Shown piece after piece: positions 15,466 to 23,715 of a DNA stretch of 64,000 nt (position 1 is the stretch's first letter; each line of letters begins with the position of its first letter). The notes below the pieces were generated by a model. The model was not told where the DNA came from. It saw only the letters and a list, made by a program, of their open reading frames with translations, and searched no databases. The DNA comes from Bradyrhizobium sp. 1(2017). Its GTDB lineage: Bacteria > Pseudomonadota > Alphaproteobacteria > Rhizobiales > Xanthobacteraceae. The stretch is from assembly GCF_011602485.2 (NCBI RefSeq), contig NZ_CP050022.2:3802001-3866000 (forward strand), read 5' to 3'. The translations under genes and the position numbers were made by a program.

Positions 15466-15681
15466 TCAGCGGCCTGCATCGCTCCTGCCGTTGGGGCTGC
15501 CATCGTCCCCGCCATTGCCCCAGCCATTGTTGCCACGACGTACCGCGCCTCCGCCGGAATGCGCAATCGCATCGGACGTGAGGGAGGTCGATAGCAGCAC
15601 GGCGAGGGTCGGCGGAGTTACGGCGGCAAACTTTCCGCAGGATTTCAAAAATTCGCGCCGGTCATCGTCCGGGTTTGACAT
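15466..15681 (-). CDS. small Tat-type exported glycine-rich protein
   Basis: A 71-residue protein: MSNPDDDRREFLKSCGKFAA, then VTPPTLAVLLSTSLTSDAIA, then HSGGG and a Gly/Asn-rich tail (NNGWGNGGDDGS). DRREFLK matches the twin-arginine consensus and a hydrophobic segment follows, so export through Tat is likely. The mature part is only ~25 residues. Short rhizobial proteins of this layout are known without function. The N-terminal ATG at 15681 is preferred over an in-frame one at 15693. Confidence 0.65.
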   Translation of the reverse strand: MSNPDDDRREFLKSCGKFAAVTPPTLAVLLSTSLTSDAIAHSGGGAVRRGNNGWGNGGDDGSPNGRSDAGR

Positions 15682-15880
15682 GGCAGGCTCCATCAGTTCG
15701 GAGAAACCAACATTAAATGTGAAATTTGGAATTAAAAGAATTAACGCATGTTAATAGACGGATCACAAAATGCTGCCAATCGGGAAAACTCTGCAATCTT
15801 GTCTGGTTCCCCGGGGGCGGGTTTGACTGCAGATACGGGCGACCATCGGCGTTGCCCCATGTTTTGATCCAGGTCATTCC

Positions 15881-15991
15881 TTAACCTGATCGGTGACACG
15901 GCTGAACGCCGGGTGCTTGCAGTTTCTTCACCTTGACGCAGTGCTCGCAGCGCCCGTCGCGGTAGGCGCGGTCGCCACGCTTGGACACCAT
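15881..15991 (-). CDS. doubtful 36-residue ORF
   Basis: Reads MVSKRGDRAYRDGRCEHCVK and a short basic tail. The CxxC spacing is suggestive, but length, lack of a clear ribosome site and lack of a family leave it uncertain. Confidence 0.25.
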   Translation of the reverse strand: MVSKRGDRAYRDGRCEHCVKVKKLQAPGVQPCHRSG

Positions 15992-16036
15992 GCGCTCCAG
16001 CCCCCCCGGCGAGTGCGGATCGACATCCCGGCCAGC

Positions 16037-16072
16037 AAAAGGCCCCGCCTCCAGGGTCGAGAGCCGGGGCCT
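16037..16072 (-). terminator. rho-independent terminator
   Basis: AGGCCCCG/CGGGGCCT stem (16040-16047 with 16065-16072), followed on the reverse strand by TTTT. It probably ends the Crp/Fnr-type gene transcript. Confidence 0.6.
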
Positions 16073-16215
16073 AAAGCTGCCTAGGGGAAGGCAGCCAATT
16101 TGCCGTTGGGGACGGCATCGGGAAAATTCGGTAGGTGGCGAAGTGTTCCAGTGGGCCGCTGTCGCTACAGCTTCAGCGGCCAATATCGGTCTTAGATGTC
16201 GCCTCCCCCAAGACG

Positions 16216-16935
16216 TTATGCGGCCACTAACTCCTCATCGTACATGTGCTTAACTCTGTCTCGCATCACGGCGTAACACTCGCACGCCATCTTCTCCAGC
16301 CGTCCTCTGTTGACTTCGAGCATTCCTCGTCCGTCTGAAGAGATGCAGCCCGCCGCCCGAAGCCTGGCCATTGTTAGCGTCACGGTCGTTCGGCGCACCC
16401 CGAGAAGTTGGGCTAGCGCCTCCTGCGTGAGCTGAATGCGGTTGTCCGTAGTGCGGTCGCGAAGCTCAAGCAACCATCGAGCCATACGGCAATGCACCGG
16501 ATGCACCGCATTGCAGGCCGCTGCGTTGTTGAGCTGCATCAATTGTGTGCGGAGATGGAGGCGGAGAACCCGTCTAACTGTGGTGCTTTGCTCAAAGGCA
16601 AGCTGCAACTGCGAGACTGGCACTTGGAGCGCGGCTCCGGCGACGTAGGCAGTTGCCGTGATTGGCGACCGCGAAGGACTTAGAATGGAAAGAGCCCCGA
16701 CCGCTCCTTCCGAGCCCATGAGAGTTGACGCGACAATGTGCCCGTCTGACATTTCAACGAGGAACGCTATCGCCCCACTGAGGGGGAAATAGACTTGTTT
16801 GAACTCATCTCCCGTTCGCACCAATACCGCGCCAAAATCGAATGACGTTTTCCGGCTTTGGGGCGCGAGCAAGGTGAGTTCCTCGGGAGGCAATGCCTCC
16901 AGAAGTCTATTCCCAAGCCGAGGCAAGGGCGCCAT
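16216..16935 (-). CDS. Crp/Fnr-family transcriptional regulator
   Basis: A 239-residue protein. Residues ~20-140 form a cNMP-binding-like beta roll (FDFGAVLVRTGDEFKQVYFP, then FLVEMSDGHIVASTLMGSEG). Residues ~160-215 form the Crp winged helix (RMARWLLELRDRT, then LTQEALAQLLGVRRTTVTLT). No Cys cluster for an Fe-S centre is present, so it is not a true Fnr, and the ligand is unknown. This 'MGSEGAVG' branch is frequent in Bradyrhizobium. It is a single-gene transcript with a terminator downstream. Confidence 0.85.
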   Translation of the reverse strand: MAPLPRLGNRLLEALPPEELTLLAPQSRKTSFDFGAVLVRTGDEFKQVYFPLSGAIAFLVEMSDGHIVASTLMGSEGAVGALSILSPSRSPITATAYVAGAALQVPVSQLQLAFEQSTTVRRVLRLHLRTQLMQLNNAAACNAVHPVHCRMARWLLELRDRTTDNRIQLTQEALAQLLGVRRTTVTLTMARLRAAGCISSDGRGMLEVNRGRLEKMACECYAVMRDRVKHMYDEELVAA

Positions 16936-17084
16936 CGTGAATGTTCCTTAATCGGGCAGAAACACCACTGTTCAAACCAGCGCTCGGAAGCCACGTTCCT
17001 ATTAGGGGCAATTTTTGCAAATTTTCCGGGTGAGCCCAAACTTCGTTGGCGCCCCCGACGCCGGTCGGCGGCACCGGAGCAATG

Positions 17085-17663
17085 TCAGGCCGCTTGGCTT
17101 TCACCTCGCGCGAGCCGACCACGACGGCGCGGAGCAGCTGCCTTCTTTGCCGCCGCATCCTTGGCGGCCTTCTGAGCCGTCTTCCAGTGGACCCTCTTCG
17201 GCCGTTCGGGCTTTGCCTTCAGGCGCGCCTGTCCCCGGAATATCTCGACCTCATCACGGCTCTTCAAGTACTGCAGCTTCAGCTTGATCTGCTCGGCCGA
17301 CAGGCCGGTGTCGCGCGGCAGCGTGTCGATGGTCACCCAGCGGTCGTGCGAGAGATACTCAACCAGCTTGACGCTGCGCGAGGAGGAGGGCGTCGGCGCC
17401 GCCTCGACCGGCTTGGGCACATAGGCGGCGATGTTGTCGCGCACGCCAGCAACGATCTTGTAGAGCCGCACCACCAGTTCGCTGAGGTCAGACATTTCGG
17501 CGCGCATCGCGGCGACCTGATCGGGGATCGGCAGCACGTCGGGCGTCGGCAGCGACATTGCCTTCTCGGCTTGCAGCACCTGCGGCTTCCTCGGCGGGGT
17601 GGACATTTTCAGGCTGACGTTGTCGGCGCGCAGCAGGCGGCGAACGTCAGCCCGGGTATTCAT
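17085..17663 (-). CDS. phage-type protein with winged-helix-like segment
   Basis: A 192-residue protein. The start at 17663 overlaps the stop of the XRE gene (ATGA), so the two are co-translated. Residues ~105-160 look like a winged helix (VKLVEYLSHDRWVTIDTLPR, then LSAEQIKLKLQYLKSRDEVE). The C-terminus is Lys/Arg/Ala-rich (AAKKAAAPRRRGRLARG), typical of DNA binding. It may be a lysogeny or replication-control partner of the truncated XRE protein. Confidence 0.55.
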   Translation of the reverse strand: MNTRADVRRLLRADNVSLKMSTPPRKPQVLQAEKAMSLPTPDVLPIPDQVAAMRAEMSDLSELVVRLYKIVAGVRDNIAAYVPKPVEAAPTPSSSRSVKLVEYLSHDRWVTIDTLPRDTGLSAEQIKLKLQYLKSRDEVEIFRGQARLKAKPERPKRVHWKTAQKAAKDAAAKKAAAPRRRGRLARGESQAA

Positions 17664-17911
17664 GCGTGATCGCCAGTCGCTGGTGGTTTTCGCGACGATG
17701 ACCCGGCCACGCGGTTGGTGCCTTTTTCGTATTTCTGTATCTGCTGGAAGGAGAGGCCGAACTCGGCGCCGAGTTCTTGCTGGCTCATGTTCTTGGCGAG
17801 CCGCGCCAACCGCACGCGCGTGCCGATCTCGCGCTCGACATCGACTTCCACCTTCTTGCCCAGTCGCTCGACGCGCGCCACGCGCGCCTTCTTTTTCTTT
17901 GTCACGTTCAT
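17660..17911 (-). CDS. XRE-family regulator, truncated after the HTH
   Basis: An 83-residue protein: MNVTKKKKARVARVERLGKK, then IGTRVRLARLAKNMSQQELG, then LSFQQIQKYEKGTNRVAGS. This is the helix-turn-helix of the SinR/XRE type. In usual members the NRVxxS motif is followed by RLxxIA and ~60 more residues; here it switches to SSRKPPATGDHA and stops. The missing part would complete the domain and dimer contacts, so the protein may be inactive or altered. ATG at 17911 fits the family; 17932 is the alternative. Confidence 0.7.
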   Translation of the reverse strand: MNVTKKKKARVARVERLGKKVEVDVEREIGTRVRLARLAKNMSQQELGAEFGLSFQQIQKYEKGTNRVAGSSSRKPPATGDHA

Positions 17912-18092
17912 TGGCACGACCCCATCCTCCACTCTGGTTGCATGGTTTTCCTCGATGCAACCGCGCCTACGATTTTCAACCGGAGCGCGTTAACATAAGT
18001 GAATATCGGAACCAATCGCGGAGTCAACTGAAACAGCGGACTAAATACGACAACGCTGCGGCTATTCGTGGCCACATTGTGTCGCAGGATTT

Positions 18093-18117
18093 CGATTTCA
18101 CCAATCTGGTGAAATCG
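18093..18117. promoter_or_regulatory. 25-bp perfect palindrome, candidate operator
   Basis: CGATTTCACCA, three bases, TGGTGAAATCG: perfect 11-base arms. It lies between the winged-helix gene end (18120) and the XRE operon start (17911, reading leftward), so it is upstream of the XRE operon. No T-run follows on either strand, which argues against a terminator. Confidence 0.6.
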
Positions 18118-18119
18118 GA

Positions 18120-18551
18120 CTAATCACGAAGTGTATCGCGCAACAATGCGCGCAGCCGCTTCAGTTCAGTGAGGCAGGTCTCGATGGCCTTGATGTCGCG
18201 GTCAACATGCGCCTTCGACATCACGTAGCCGTCGAGCACGTCGAGGTCGGCGCAGTAGCGGCGTTTGCAGATTTCCACGGCGCCGTCCGTCAGCAATCGC
18301 TTCAGGTGGCGGTCCACCGTGCTGCGGGGCATCAGCAGCTTCTTGGCAAGGCCGCTGGCGGTGAGGGGTTTTCCGTCGCGCGTGGTCACCGACACCATCA
18401 TCGAGACCATCATCAGTTCGAGCGCTGCGCCAAATCGCTTGGGCTGGCCGCGCGCGTAGCGCTTGAGGAAGATGCTGTGCAGCAGGTGAAGCAGCATCTT
18501 GTTGGCGGTGGCCGCAAGATCGGCCGGGCGCACTTTTCGGGTGGCGTGCAT
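18120..18551 (-). CDS. winged-helix DNA-binding protein
   Basis: A 143-residue protein. Residues ~45-105 form a winged helix (FGAALELMMVSMMVSVTTRD, then LTASGLAKKLLMPRSTVDRH, then LKRLLTDGAVEICKRRYC). The last 40 residues are a likely coiled coil (CLTELKRLRALLRD). MarR/PadR-like folds look like this. Phage or chromosomal local regulator; the target is unknown. Confidence 0.65.
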   Translation of the reverse strand: MHATRKVRPADLAATANKMLLHLLHSIFLKRYARGQPKRFGAALELMMVSMMVSVTTRDGKPLTASGLAKKLLMPRSTVDRHLKRLLTDGAVEICKRRYCADLDVLDGYVMSKAHVDRDIKAIETCLTELKRLRALLRDTLRD

Positions 18552-18720
18552 CGTCGTCGTCGTTCGTCAGGTCGCAGAAGTAGCCCGCGCCCCACGGGCA
18601 GGCTGCCTATATTTCCCGACACGCGTCTGGCAAAATGACAATTCTGACAACGTCTCGCCAGACACGAACGCGCCCTTGGTTTGTCCGGCATTTTCGCTGG
18701 GGCGGCGTGACAGCTACGGC

Positions 18721-18750
18721 AAAAACAAAAGCCCGCCATGCGGCGGGCTT
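18721..18750 (-). terminator. rho-independent terminator after the integrase gene
   Basis: GCCCGCC/GGCGGGC stem with a 4-base loop. On the reverse strand the stem is followed by TTTTGTTTTT. It lies 37 bases after the integrase stop. Confidence 0.8.
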
Positions 18751-18786
18751 CGTCGATTGTATGGATGCGATCCCTACAATCCAGTG

Positions 18787-20208
18787 TCAGGCGGCGTCGG
18801 CGATCTGCTTCGGCGGTGGCGGCAGCTGCTCGCTGGCCTGCGGCAGTTCGAGTATCTCACGCAGCGCGGCGTCGAGATCGTCGAGAGCCTTCACGCGCGG
18901 ATCGACGATGTCGCGCGCGATGATCTTGACCGGCACGAGGTAATGCTTGCGGGTGACGACGGCGGCGTCCTTGTCCTTCGTCTTGTGCGTCATCACCTTG
19001 CCGATCTCGGCGTCGCTGTAGCCCAGCTGTTCAAGGATGCAGGCACCCGTGCGGCGCAGATCGTGCGGTGTGAGGTCGGGCGGCAGGCCGAGATATTCGG
19101 CAATGCCGATCTGGTCGCGATTGTCACCGGAGGCGCGCGTAAGGATGGTGAGCGACCGCTGCTCCATGTAGGGCTTTTTGGTCTGCGCCGCGCTGCGTGA
19201 CTTGCGGCCACCGCGCGCTTTCGGGAAGGCGTATTCGCGGTTCGCATCCCCAATCGAAAACACCTCGCCGAGTATCTCGCGGGCAAGGCTGTTGAGCGGC
19301 TGCACCAAGTCGCGCGCCTTGGGCGAGCGGCGGCCCTTTGTGAGGGCGAGGGGGATGGTCACCGCATCGGCACCGATATCCTCGCGGCGGATGGCGACGA
19401 CCTCTCCGGTGCGCAGCATGGTGACCAGCGACAGCTTGAAGACCAGCTTGGTCAGGCGGCGGCCGGGACACTTCGGGTCATCGAGGCCGAACCAGAGCGC
19501 GCGCAGTTGCTCGGCGGTGAGCACGCGACCGTCCTCGATCTCGGAGCGCTCGGTGACACGGTCGTCGCCCTTCAGGATCGGGCAGGGGTTCGCCGTCACG
19601 AACGCACGGTCGGGATGCAGGCCCCAGCCGAACATGGTGCGCAGGGTGGCCAGTACACTGTTGGCTTGCGCCGGGTGCTTCTCGGCAACGTAGGAGCGGT
19701 ACAGGTCCATCACCTCCTGCCCGGTGATCTCGCTGACGACGCGGCTGCGCCACCACGCCAAAGGGCGCGACAGCTGGCTGCGAATGTTCTCGTGGCTCTC
19801 CTTGCGCGGCACGGCGCCCCAGCGGCGCAGCACCGGCTCGGCGCAGTAGGCGAGGTAGGCGTCATGCATCTGCTCGAATGTGCGGCCGGTGGACCGGGCG
19901 AGCGCCTGCACCTGCTTGCGCTCGGCGCTGAGGCTCTTGCCCCCCGCAACCAGCCCGGCGAGCCGGGTGGCCTCGACACGGGCGCGGGCGACCGACCAGT
20001 CCGGGTGCTCGCCGATCAGGTGCCACTCGCGCACCGGCTTGCCGGTCTCGGGGTGCAGGCGGTTCTTGTTGAGAAACTGATAGTAGAAGCTGAACACCCC
20101 GTTCGGGGTGGTGCGCAGCACGAAGCCTTTCTGGCCCCGCACCGGGTCGTCGCTGATGTTCTGACGGGTCGCGGAAGCTTTCAGGTGAGCGTCGGTGATG
20201 TACGGCAT
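18787..20208 (-). CDS. int: tyrosine-type site-specific integrase
   Basis: A 473-residue protein of the P4-like phage integrase family. The N-terminal arm-binding and core-binding part covers residues 1-230. The catalytic domain shows Arg266 (MLRTGEV), His382-x-x-Arg385 (HDLRR), His408 (MTHKT) and the nucleophile Tyr423 (TRKHYLV), all in the expected order, so the enzyme looks intact. ATG at 20208 fits family starts; an in-frame extension to 20628 overlaps the DUF2778 gene on the other strand and is rejected. It sits at the right end of the prophage, so attR or attL should lie within the next 230 bases. Confidence 0.9.
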   Translation of the reverse strand: MPYITDAHLKASATRQNISDDPVRGQKGFVLRTTPNGVFSFYYQFLNKNRLHPETGKPVREWHLIGEHPDWSVARARVEATRLAGLVAGGKSLSAERKQVQALARSTGRTFEQMHDAYLAYCAEPVLRRWGAVPRKESHENIRSQLSRPLAWWRSRVVSEITGQEVMDLYRSYVAEKHPAQANSVLATLRTMFGWGLHPDRAFVTANPCPILKGDDRVTERSEIEDGRVLTAEQLRALWFGLDDPKCPGRRLTKLVFKLSLVTMLRTGEVVAIRREDIGADAVTIPLALTKGRRSPKARDLVQPLNSLAREILGEVFSIGDANREYAFPKARGGRKSRSAAQTKKPYMEQRSLTILTRASGDNRDQIGIAEYLGLPPDLTPHDLRRTGACILEQLGYSDAEIGKVMTHKTKDKDAAVVTRKHYLVPVKIIARDIVDPRVKALDDLDAALREILELPQASEQLPPPPKQIADAA

Positions 20209-20306
20209 TGGTCCCCCAGAGTTAGGCAAAGACGCGTATCCTGGGCTAATCGAATCGCAGGAAACGCGCTGCAAGATGACGGAAAGGGAGTTCGGAGACT
20301 GAACCA

Positions 20307-20343
20307 GAAACCCTTGAATCGTAAGGCTTTCTGGTTTTTCTTC
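20307..20343. repeat. inverted repeat next to the integrase, possible att region
   Basis: AACCAGAAA and TTTCTGGTT form nine-base arms around a 17-base centre, followed by TTTTC. It lies in the gap between the integrase start and the DUF2778 gene. It could be a terminator, integrase arm site or att core. No matching direct repeat was found elsewhere in the window by eye. Confidence 0.35.
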
Positions 20344-20444
20344 TTCGTGCCCTATTTCCGTTATAAAGCTGGCTCCCAATGTGGTAGCTGGTATAGAGTC
20401 TCCGGGTGGGGGTGGGCACCCCCGGGGGTCGATTTGGGGATCTG

Positions 20445-21464
20445 ATGGTTTCCGACGCAGCACATGCCGAGAGGCTGTTGTCGCGCCGCCGTGTCGGGCG
20501 AGCCGAAAAGATTTTGCTGTCTCTGGCAGCGATCGCGCTGGCGCTTGGCGCTGCCGCGTGGGTTGCGGATATGGGCGACTCGACCCCGCTGGTGTCCGCC
20601 GCATTGCCGCCGACCAATGCCCCTTCATTCGAGGACCGTTTCGCGTCGGCCTCCGGCAATCCGCCCGCCCGCGAACTTGGCCTTCGGACCCTGGAGCGCT
20701 CTGCCCTGAATGCGGTGCAGCTCAAGCTTCGCGATGCCAAGGCGATGCTTGCCGAGAAGCTCCAGGGCGACGATTGGCGCTCGACCCTGACCGATGACGA
20801 CCGGTCCACGGCCGACGAGACGAGGCCCTCGCAGCGGGCCGACGCCATCCCGATGCCGCGCTCGCGTCCGCCGCAGGCGGACTTCTCCGCCCAGATCGCC
20901 TCGAGCCAGGCCTATGCGGAGAGCAACCCCAGGGTCGACAACCGCAATTTCTTCGAAAGATTCACCGACAAGATCAAGCTGGCCTCGCTGACGCCCGGCG
21001 ACGGCCTGTTCGCAAAGGCGCCCGATCTCGCCGCGCTCGGCTACGATTCGCGCACGGCGGTCTATGACATCTCGGCCAAGGCGGTCTATCTGCCGAGCGG
21101 CGTGGCGCTCGAGGCCCATTCCGGCCTGGGCGCGCTGATGGACGACCCGGACCATGTCGACCGGCGGATGGTTGGTGCGACGCCGCCGGCGACCTATGAT
21201 CTAAAACCGCGCGAAAAGCCGTTCCATGGCGTCCGGGCGCTGCGCATGACCCCCGTCGAGGGCACCAGCGCGCTCGGCCGTGTCGGTCTCCTGACGCACA
21301 ATTACCTGCTCGGACCGCGCGGCGATTCCAACGGCTGCGTCTCGATCAAAGACTATGATCGCTTCATCAAGGCCTACGACAATGGCGAGTTCAATCGTCT
21401 CGTCGTCGTGCCGAACCTGCGCGGATCGGCGACCGCCTCGCAGCGCGCCAGCACCGATTCCTGA
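20445..21464 (+). CDS. DUF2778 (Tlde1-like) L,D-transpeptidase-type protein
   Basis: A 339-residue protein with a membrane anchor at ~25-50 (AEKILLSLAAIALALGAAAW) and a disordered linker. A C-terminal DUF2778 domain occupies ~210-330: EAHSGLGALMDDPDHV with the candidate active His, then YDLKPREKPFHGVRALRM, then NYLLGPRGDSNGCVSI with the candidate catalytic Cys. The domain is related to the Tlde1 L,D-transpeptidase fold. In rhizobia such anchored proteins are chromosomal and may remodel peptidoglycan in the periplasm. A SUKH-family gene lies 420 bases downstream. ATG at 20445 is the usual start. Confidence 0.75.
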   Translation: MVSDAAHAERLLSRRRVGRAEKILLSLAAIALALGAAAWVADMGDSTPLVSAALPPTNAPSFEDRFASASGNPPARELGLRTLERSALNAVQLKLRDAKAMLAEKLQGDDWRSTLTDDDRSTADETRPSQRADAIPMPRSRPPQADFSAQIASSQAYAESNPRVDNRNFFERFTDKIKLASLTPGDGLFAKAPDLAALGYDSRTAVYDISAKAVYLPSGVALEAHSGLGALMDDPDHVDRRMVGATPPATYDLKPREKPFHGVRALRMTPVEGTSALGRVGLLTHNYLLGPRGDSNGCVSIKDYDRFIKAYDNGEFNRLVVVPNLRGSATASQRASTDS

Positions 21465-21531
21465 CATTTTGCCTGCCGCGGCGGGGCTGCCGTTTCCCCT
21501 TCGTTAAGTCGTCCTCGTCCAGAAGCAGCCC

Positions 21532-21789
21532 ATGAGTGATCCATCCAACTCCGAGACCCCGCTGCGCACGACGTTCAAGATCAAGCTCAACGGCGACACG
21601 TTGGCGATCGCGACCGTCGGCCAGGCCTATCAGTTCCTGACCAATTTCAAGTCGGTGGAATGGATGGAATTCCGCTCCCTGCACGAGGACGCGGTCTTGG
21701 CGCTGGAAGGCGCGTCCGAGAACGCCATGCTCGCAGTGCAGGCAACCAACGCCGTGCGCGCGCTGTTCGTCAGCGCAAAGCTGCTCTGA
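21532..21789 (+). CDS. DUF982-like small protein
   Basis: An 85-residue protein (LRTTFKIKLNGDTLAIATVG, then AYQFLTNFKSVEWMEF, then AVQATNAVRALFVSAKLL). The pattern 'V..A...L...W.......A..AL.G...A..A..A..A' fits the small DUF982 family of Rhizobiales, whose function is unknown. The usual family Trp and Gly positions are recognisable, but the match is not strong. Confidence 0.6.
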   Translation: MSDPSNSETPLRTTFKIKLNGDTLAIATVGQAYQFLTNFKSVEWMEFRSLHEDAVLALEGASENAMLAVQATNAVRALFVSAKLL

Positions 21790-21883
21790 GAAAGCCTCCT
21801 TCTGTCCTGATCCTTCCCGATCGAACCCGCTGCAAGGCGGGTGCGACGAAGCCCTGCGCGTTTCCGCGCCAGGGAGAGGGTGT

Positions 21884-22387
21884 ATGGAATTTGTAGAATT
21901 CATCGCAGGCGTCGATCACGCCGGCGCGGAGCAGCCGACCGAAGCGGCGCTCGCCGGCTTCGAGAGCTCCATCGGCTGCCGGTTGCCGGACGATTATCGC
22001 CGCTTCCTGCTGGCCTGCGCCGGCGGTTATCATCAGGGGTCGGCCGAGTTCAACTGGCCGCAGGGGCACTGGGCTGGCGCGGTACAGGAGGTCCTGGGAT
22101 TGCGGCGCGACGAATGCTCGCTGGTCCAGACGCGCCGGACGCCGCAGTGGCCGACGGTCGATGAGCTGTTGTGGATCATGAGCGACCATGGCGGCAATCC
22201 GATCTGCATGACCATCGACGAGACCCATTTCGGCAGGATCTGGTTCATGGACCACGAGGTTGCCGAGTACGAGAAGCCGTGGACGCTGGCGCAGGCGATG
22301 TCCGACAAATGGGGCTATGTCCTGCCGCTTGCACCGACATTCAGCGATTTCATCGCCGGCCTCTACGAGGAAGCCGCGGCCGCGTGA
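21884..22387 (+). CDS. SMI1/KNR4 (SUKH) family protein
   Basis: A 167-residue protein: VDHAGAEQPTEAALAGFESS, then IGCRLPDDYRRFLLACAGGY, then PICMTIDETHFGRIWFMDHE, then TFSDFIAGLYEEAA at the end. The 'LPxDYRxFLLxxxGG' and C-terminal 'SFxxFLxxL' motifs define the SUKH fold, used by many bacterial immunity proteins and also in other roles. No toxin gene lies directly next to it, so the partner, if any, is unknown. Confidence 0.8.
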   Translation: MEFVEFIAGVDHAGAEQPTEAALAGFESSIGCRLPDDYRRFLLACAGGYHQGSAEFNWPQGHWAGAVQEVLGLRRDECSLVQTRRTPQWPTVDELLWIMSDHGGNPICMTIDETHFGRIWFMDHEVAEYEKPWTLAQAMSDKWGYVLPLAPTFSDFIAGLYEEAAAA

Positions 22388-22583
22388 GGCGAAGCGCCCG
22401 CCTGCCTGGCTTGTCGCGCGGAAATGCGGATTGAGCCAGGTCAGCTGGCCCCGTCGGTATCTGATCCAAGCCGGTACTGCCTTTTCGGTCGCTTGAACTC
22501 CGCCTCAGGAACGGGCAAACGGTTCGCCAAGAAACCGTGGCCCGGGCCATCCATTCGACGCTGAGTTCAAGGGAGACACCATC

Positions 22584-23675
22584 ATGAAACGCCGTACATT
22601 CCTCAAGGGCGGCGCAGTCGCCGGCGCGACGACGCTGGTTGCGGCCCCTGCGATCGCGCAGAGCGCGCCGGAGATCAAATGGCGCCTGACCTCGAGCTTC
22701 CCCAAGTCGCTCGATACCATCTACGGCACGGCGCAGACCTTCGCGAAATATGTCGCCGAAGCCACCGACAACAAATTCCAGATCCAGACCTTCGCGGCGG
22801 GCGAGCTCGTGCCCGGCCTGCAAGCGCTCGATGCCGTTAGCTCCGCTTCGGTGGAGATGGCGCAGACGCCGCTTTATTTCTACATCGGCAAGGAGCCCGC
22901 GCTGGCCTACGCCACCGGCGCGCCCTTCGGCATGAACCATCGCCATCAGGAATCATGGTGGCACTTCGGCGGCGGCGCCGACCTCACCAACGAAGCGCTC
23001 AAGCCGTTCAAGACGCACGCGATCCTCTGCGGCAATTCCGGCACCCAGATGGGCGGTTGGTTCCGCAAGGAGATCAAGACCGTCGACGACCTCAAGGGCC
23101 TGAAATTCCGCATCGCCGGCATGGGTGGCCATGTGCTGGCGCGGCTCGGCGTGGTCCCGCAGCAGATCGCCGGGGGCGACATCTATCCGGCGCTGGAGAA
23201 GGGCACGATCGACGCAGTCGAGTTCGTCGGCCCCTATGACGATGAGAAGCTCGGCTTCCAGAAGGTCGCCAAATACTATTACTTCCCCGGCTGGTGGGAA
23301 GGCGGCGCCATGCTGCATATGATCGTCAACGACGAAAAATGGGCGTCGCTGCCGAAGCAGTACCAGGCAATCGTCAACCAGGCCGGCTCGGCGGCCGGGG
23401 CCTGGATGCTCGAAAAGTACGACAGCGTGAATCCGGCGGCCCTGAAGCGGCTGATCGCCAATGGCGCGGAGCTGAGGGCGTTCCCGCAGCCGGTGCTTGA
23501 GGCCTGCTACAACGCGACCCAGGAGCATCTGAACGAGCTCGCCGCCAAGAGCGACCTGTTCAAGCGGACCAAGGAGAGCCACGACGCCTATATGAAGGAG
23601 CTCTTGTTCTACACGCAGATCGCGGAGAATTTTTACGACAACTATCTGCTCAGCAAGACACGCAACAAGACCTGA
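22584..23675 (+). CDS. TRAP transporter substrate-binding protein
   Basis: A 363-residue periplasmic binding protein of the DctP superfamily. A Tat signal (MKRRTFLKGGAVAGATTLVA, then APAIAQ) leads into IKWRLTSSFPKSLDTIYGTA, then ELVPGLQALDAVSSASVEMA, then LKGLKFRIAGMGGHVLARLG, then EKGTIDAVEFVGPYDDEKLG. The 'MGG...GG.IY.AL..G.IDA.E.VGP' pattern is close to the TakP-type subgroup that binds alpha-keto or other organic acids, often with a metal. No DctQ or DctM membrane genes lie nearby. A terminator-like GGCGCGG/CCGCGCC hairpin follows at 23686-23707. Confidence 0.85.
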   Translation: MKRRTFLKGGAVAGATTLVAAPAIAQSAPEIKWRLTSSFPKSLDTIYGTAQTFAKYVAEATDNKFQIQTFAAGELVPGLQALDAVSSASVEMAQTPLYFYIGKEPALAYATGAPFGMNHRHQESWWHFGGGADLTNEALKPFKTHAILCGNSGTQMGGWFRKEIKTVDDLKGLKFRIAGMGGHVLARLGVVPQQIAGGDIYPALEKGTIDAVEFVGPYDDEKLGFQKVAKYYYFPGWWEGGAMLHMIVNDEKWASLPKQYQAIVNQAGSAAGAWMLEKYDSVNPAALKRLIANGAELRAFPQPVLEACYNATQEHLNELAAKSDLFKRTKESHDAYMKELLFYTQIAENFYDNYLLSKTRNKT

Positions 23676-23715
23676 CGACGAGGAAGGCGCGGTGTTCACG
23701 CCGCGCCCGGCTCTC

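Larger units (their letters stand above)
660..20208. mobile_element. decayed P22-like prophage (left end not defined)
   Basis: Terminase, virion, stabilisation, capsid and transglycosylase genes sit with a tyrosine integrase at the right end. The element has an inverted block (about 6550-14455), lacks most of the large terminase and all of the portal, and carries at least two other truncated or fused genes, so it should not form particles by itself. The right boundary should lie just beyond the integrase start at 20208. I compared 20210-20440 by eye with the left part and found no direct repeat, so the left attachment site may lie outside the window. Confidence 0.8.

Noticed and set aside
18093..18117. 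Palindrome as a terminator of the 18120 gene
   Set aside because: No T-run follows on the reverse strand; an operator is more likely.
20209..20628. N-terminal extension of the integrase
   Set aside because: It overlaps the DUF2778 gene on the other strand and lacks integrase-like sequence; ATG at 20208 fits the family.
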